NCBI GenBank assembly: GCA_021775385.1
Contig: JAJFHW010000010.1
Location: 1 to 6,655 of the forward strand
Reading direction: 5' to 3'
Length of the DNA stretch: 6,655 nt
DNA from: Hyphomicrobiales bacterium
GTDB lineage: Bacteria > Pseudomonadota > Alphaproteobacteria > Rhizobiales > HXMU1428-3
This document shows positions 6,635 through 6,655 of the stretch, in pieces (the first letter of the stretch is position 1; the number at the start of each line of letters is the position of its first letter). The notes beneath the pieces were generated by a model. It was not told where the DNA came from, searched no databases, and worked only from the letters and a program-made list of their open reading frames with translations. The translations under genes were made by a program, and so were the position numbers.

Positions 6635-6655
6635 ATGTCAGCTTCATCTGCTAGG

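Noticed and set aside
6635..6655. ATG at 6635 opening a frame to the window end, or the end of a convergent - strand gene
   Set aside because: Only seven codons are visible and no RBS precedes the ATG. The bidirectional look of the terminator hints at a convergent gene beyond the edge, but the - strand frames contain stops within a few codons or run into the hairpin, so nothing can be assigned.

Overview
The window looks like the chromosome of an alphaproteobacterium with fairly low G+C (mid-40s percent by eye). Both recombination proteins are of the alphaproteobacterial AddAB type rather than RecBCD or Firmicutes AddAB, and the order addB-addA-trxA is one I know from this class. I cannot name the genus from the sequence.

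Layout, all on the + strand: the 3' half of addB (1-1667, cut by the left edge); addA (1664-5302), which overlaps addB by an ATGA; a 191-bp gap with promoter-like signals, including a good match to the alphaproteobacterial heat-shock (RpoH) promoter pattern; trxA, a canonical thioredoxin (5494-5814); a hairpin terminator (about 5836-5880); a 195-bp AT-rich spacer with no convincing gene; a small conserved NTF2/CaMKII-association-like gene of unknown function (ORF 6076-6582); and a second terminator (about 6592-6634) that is nearly a copy of the first. The last 21 bases hold nothing I can assign.

Function: AddA and AddB form the helicase-nuclease that resects double-strand breaks to a 3' single strand for RecA. 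All helicase motifs of AddA and the nuclease motifs of both subunits are visible and intact. trxA reduces protein disulfides and probably has its own, perhaps stress-responsive, promoter, although no clear terminator separates it from addA. The last gene is a separate unit bracketed by the two related terminators.

I see no new multi-gene system here. The points most worth checking are the paired terminators, whose loops as well as stems are conserved; the odd start of the last gene, whose Shine-Dalgarno points at an in-frame ATA and not at the ORF's ATG; and the RpoH-like signal ahead of trxA.
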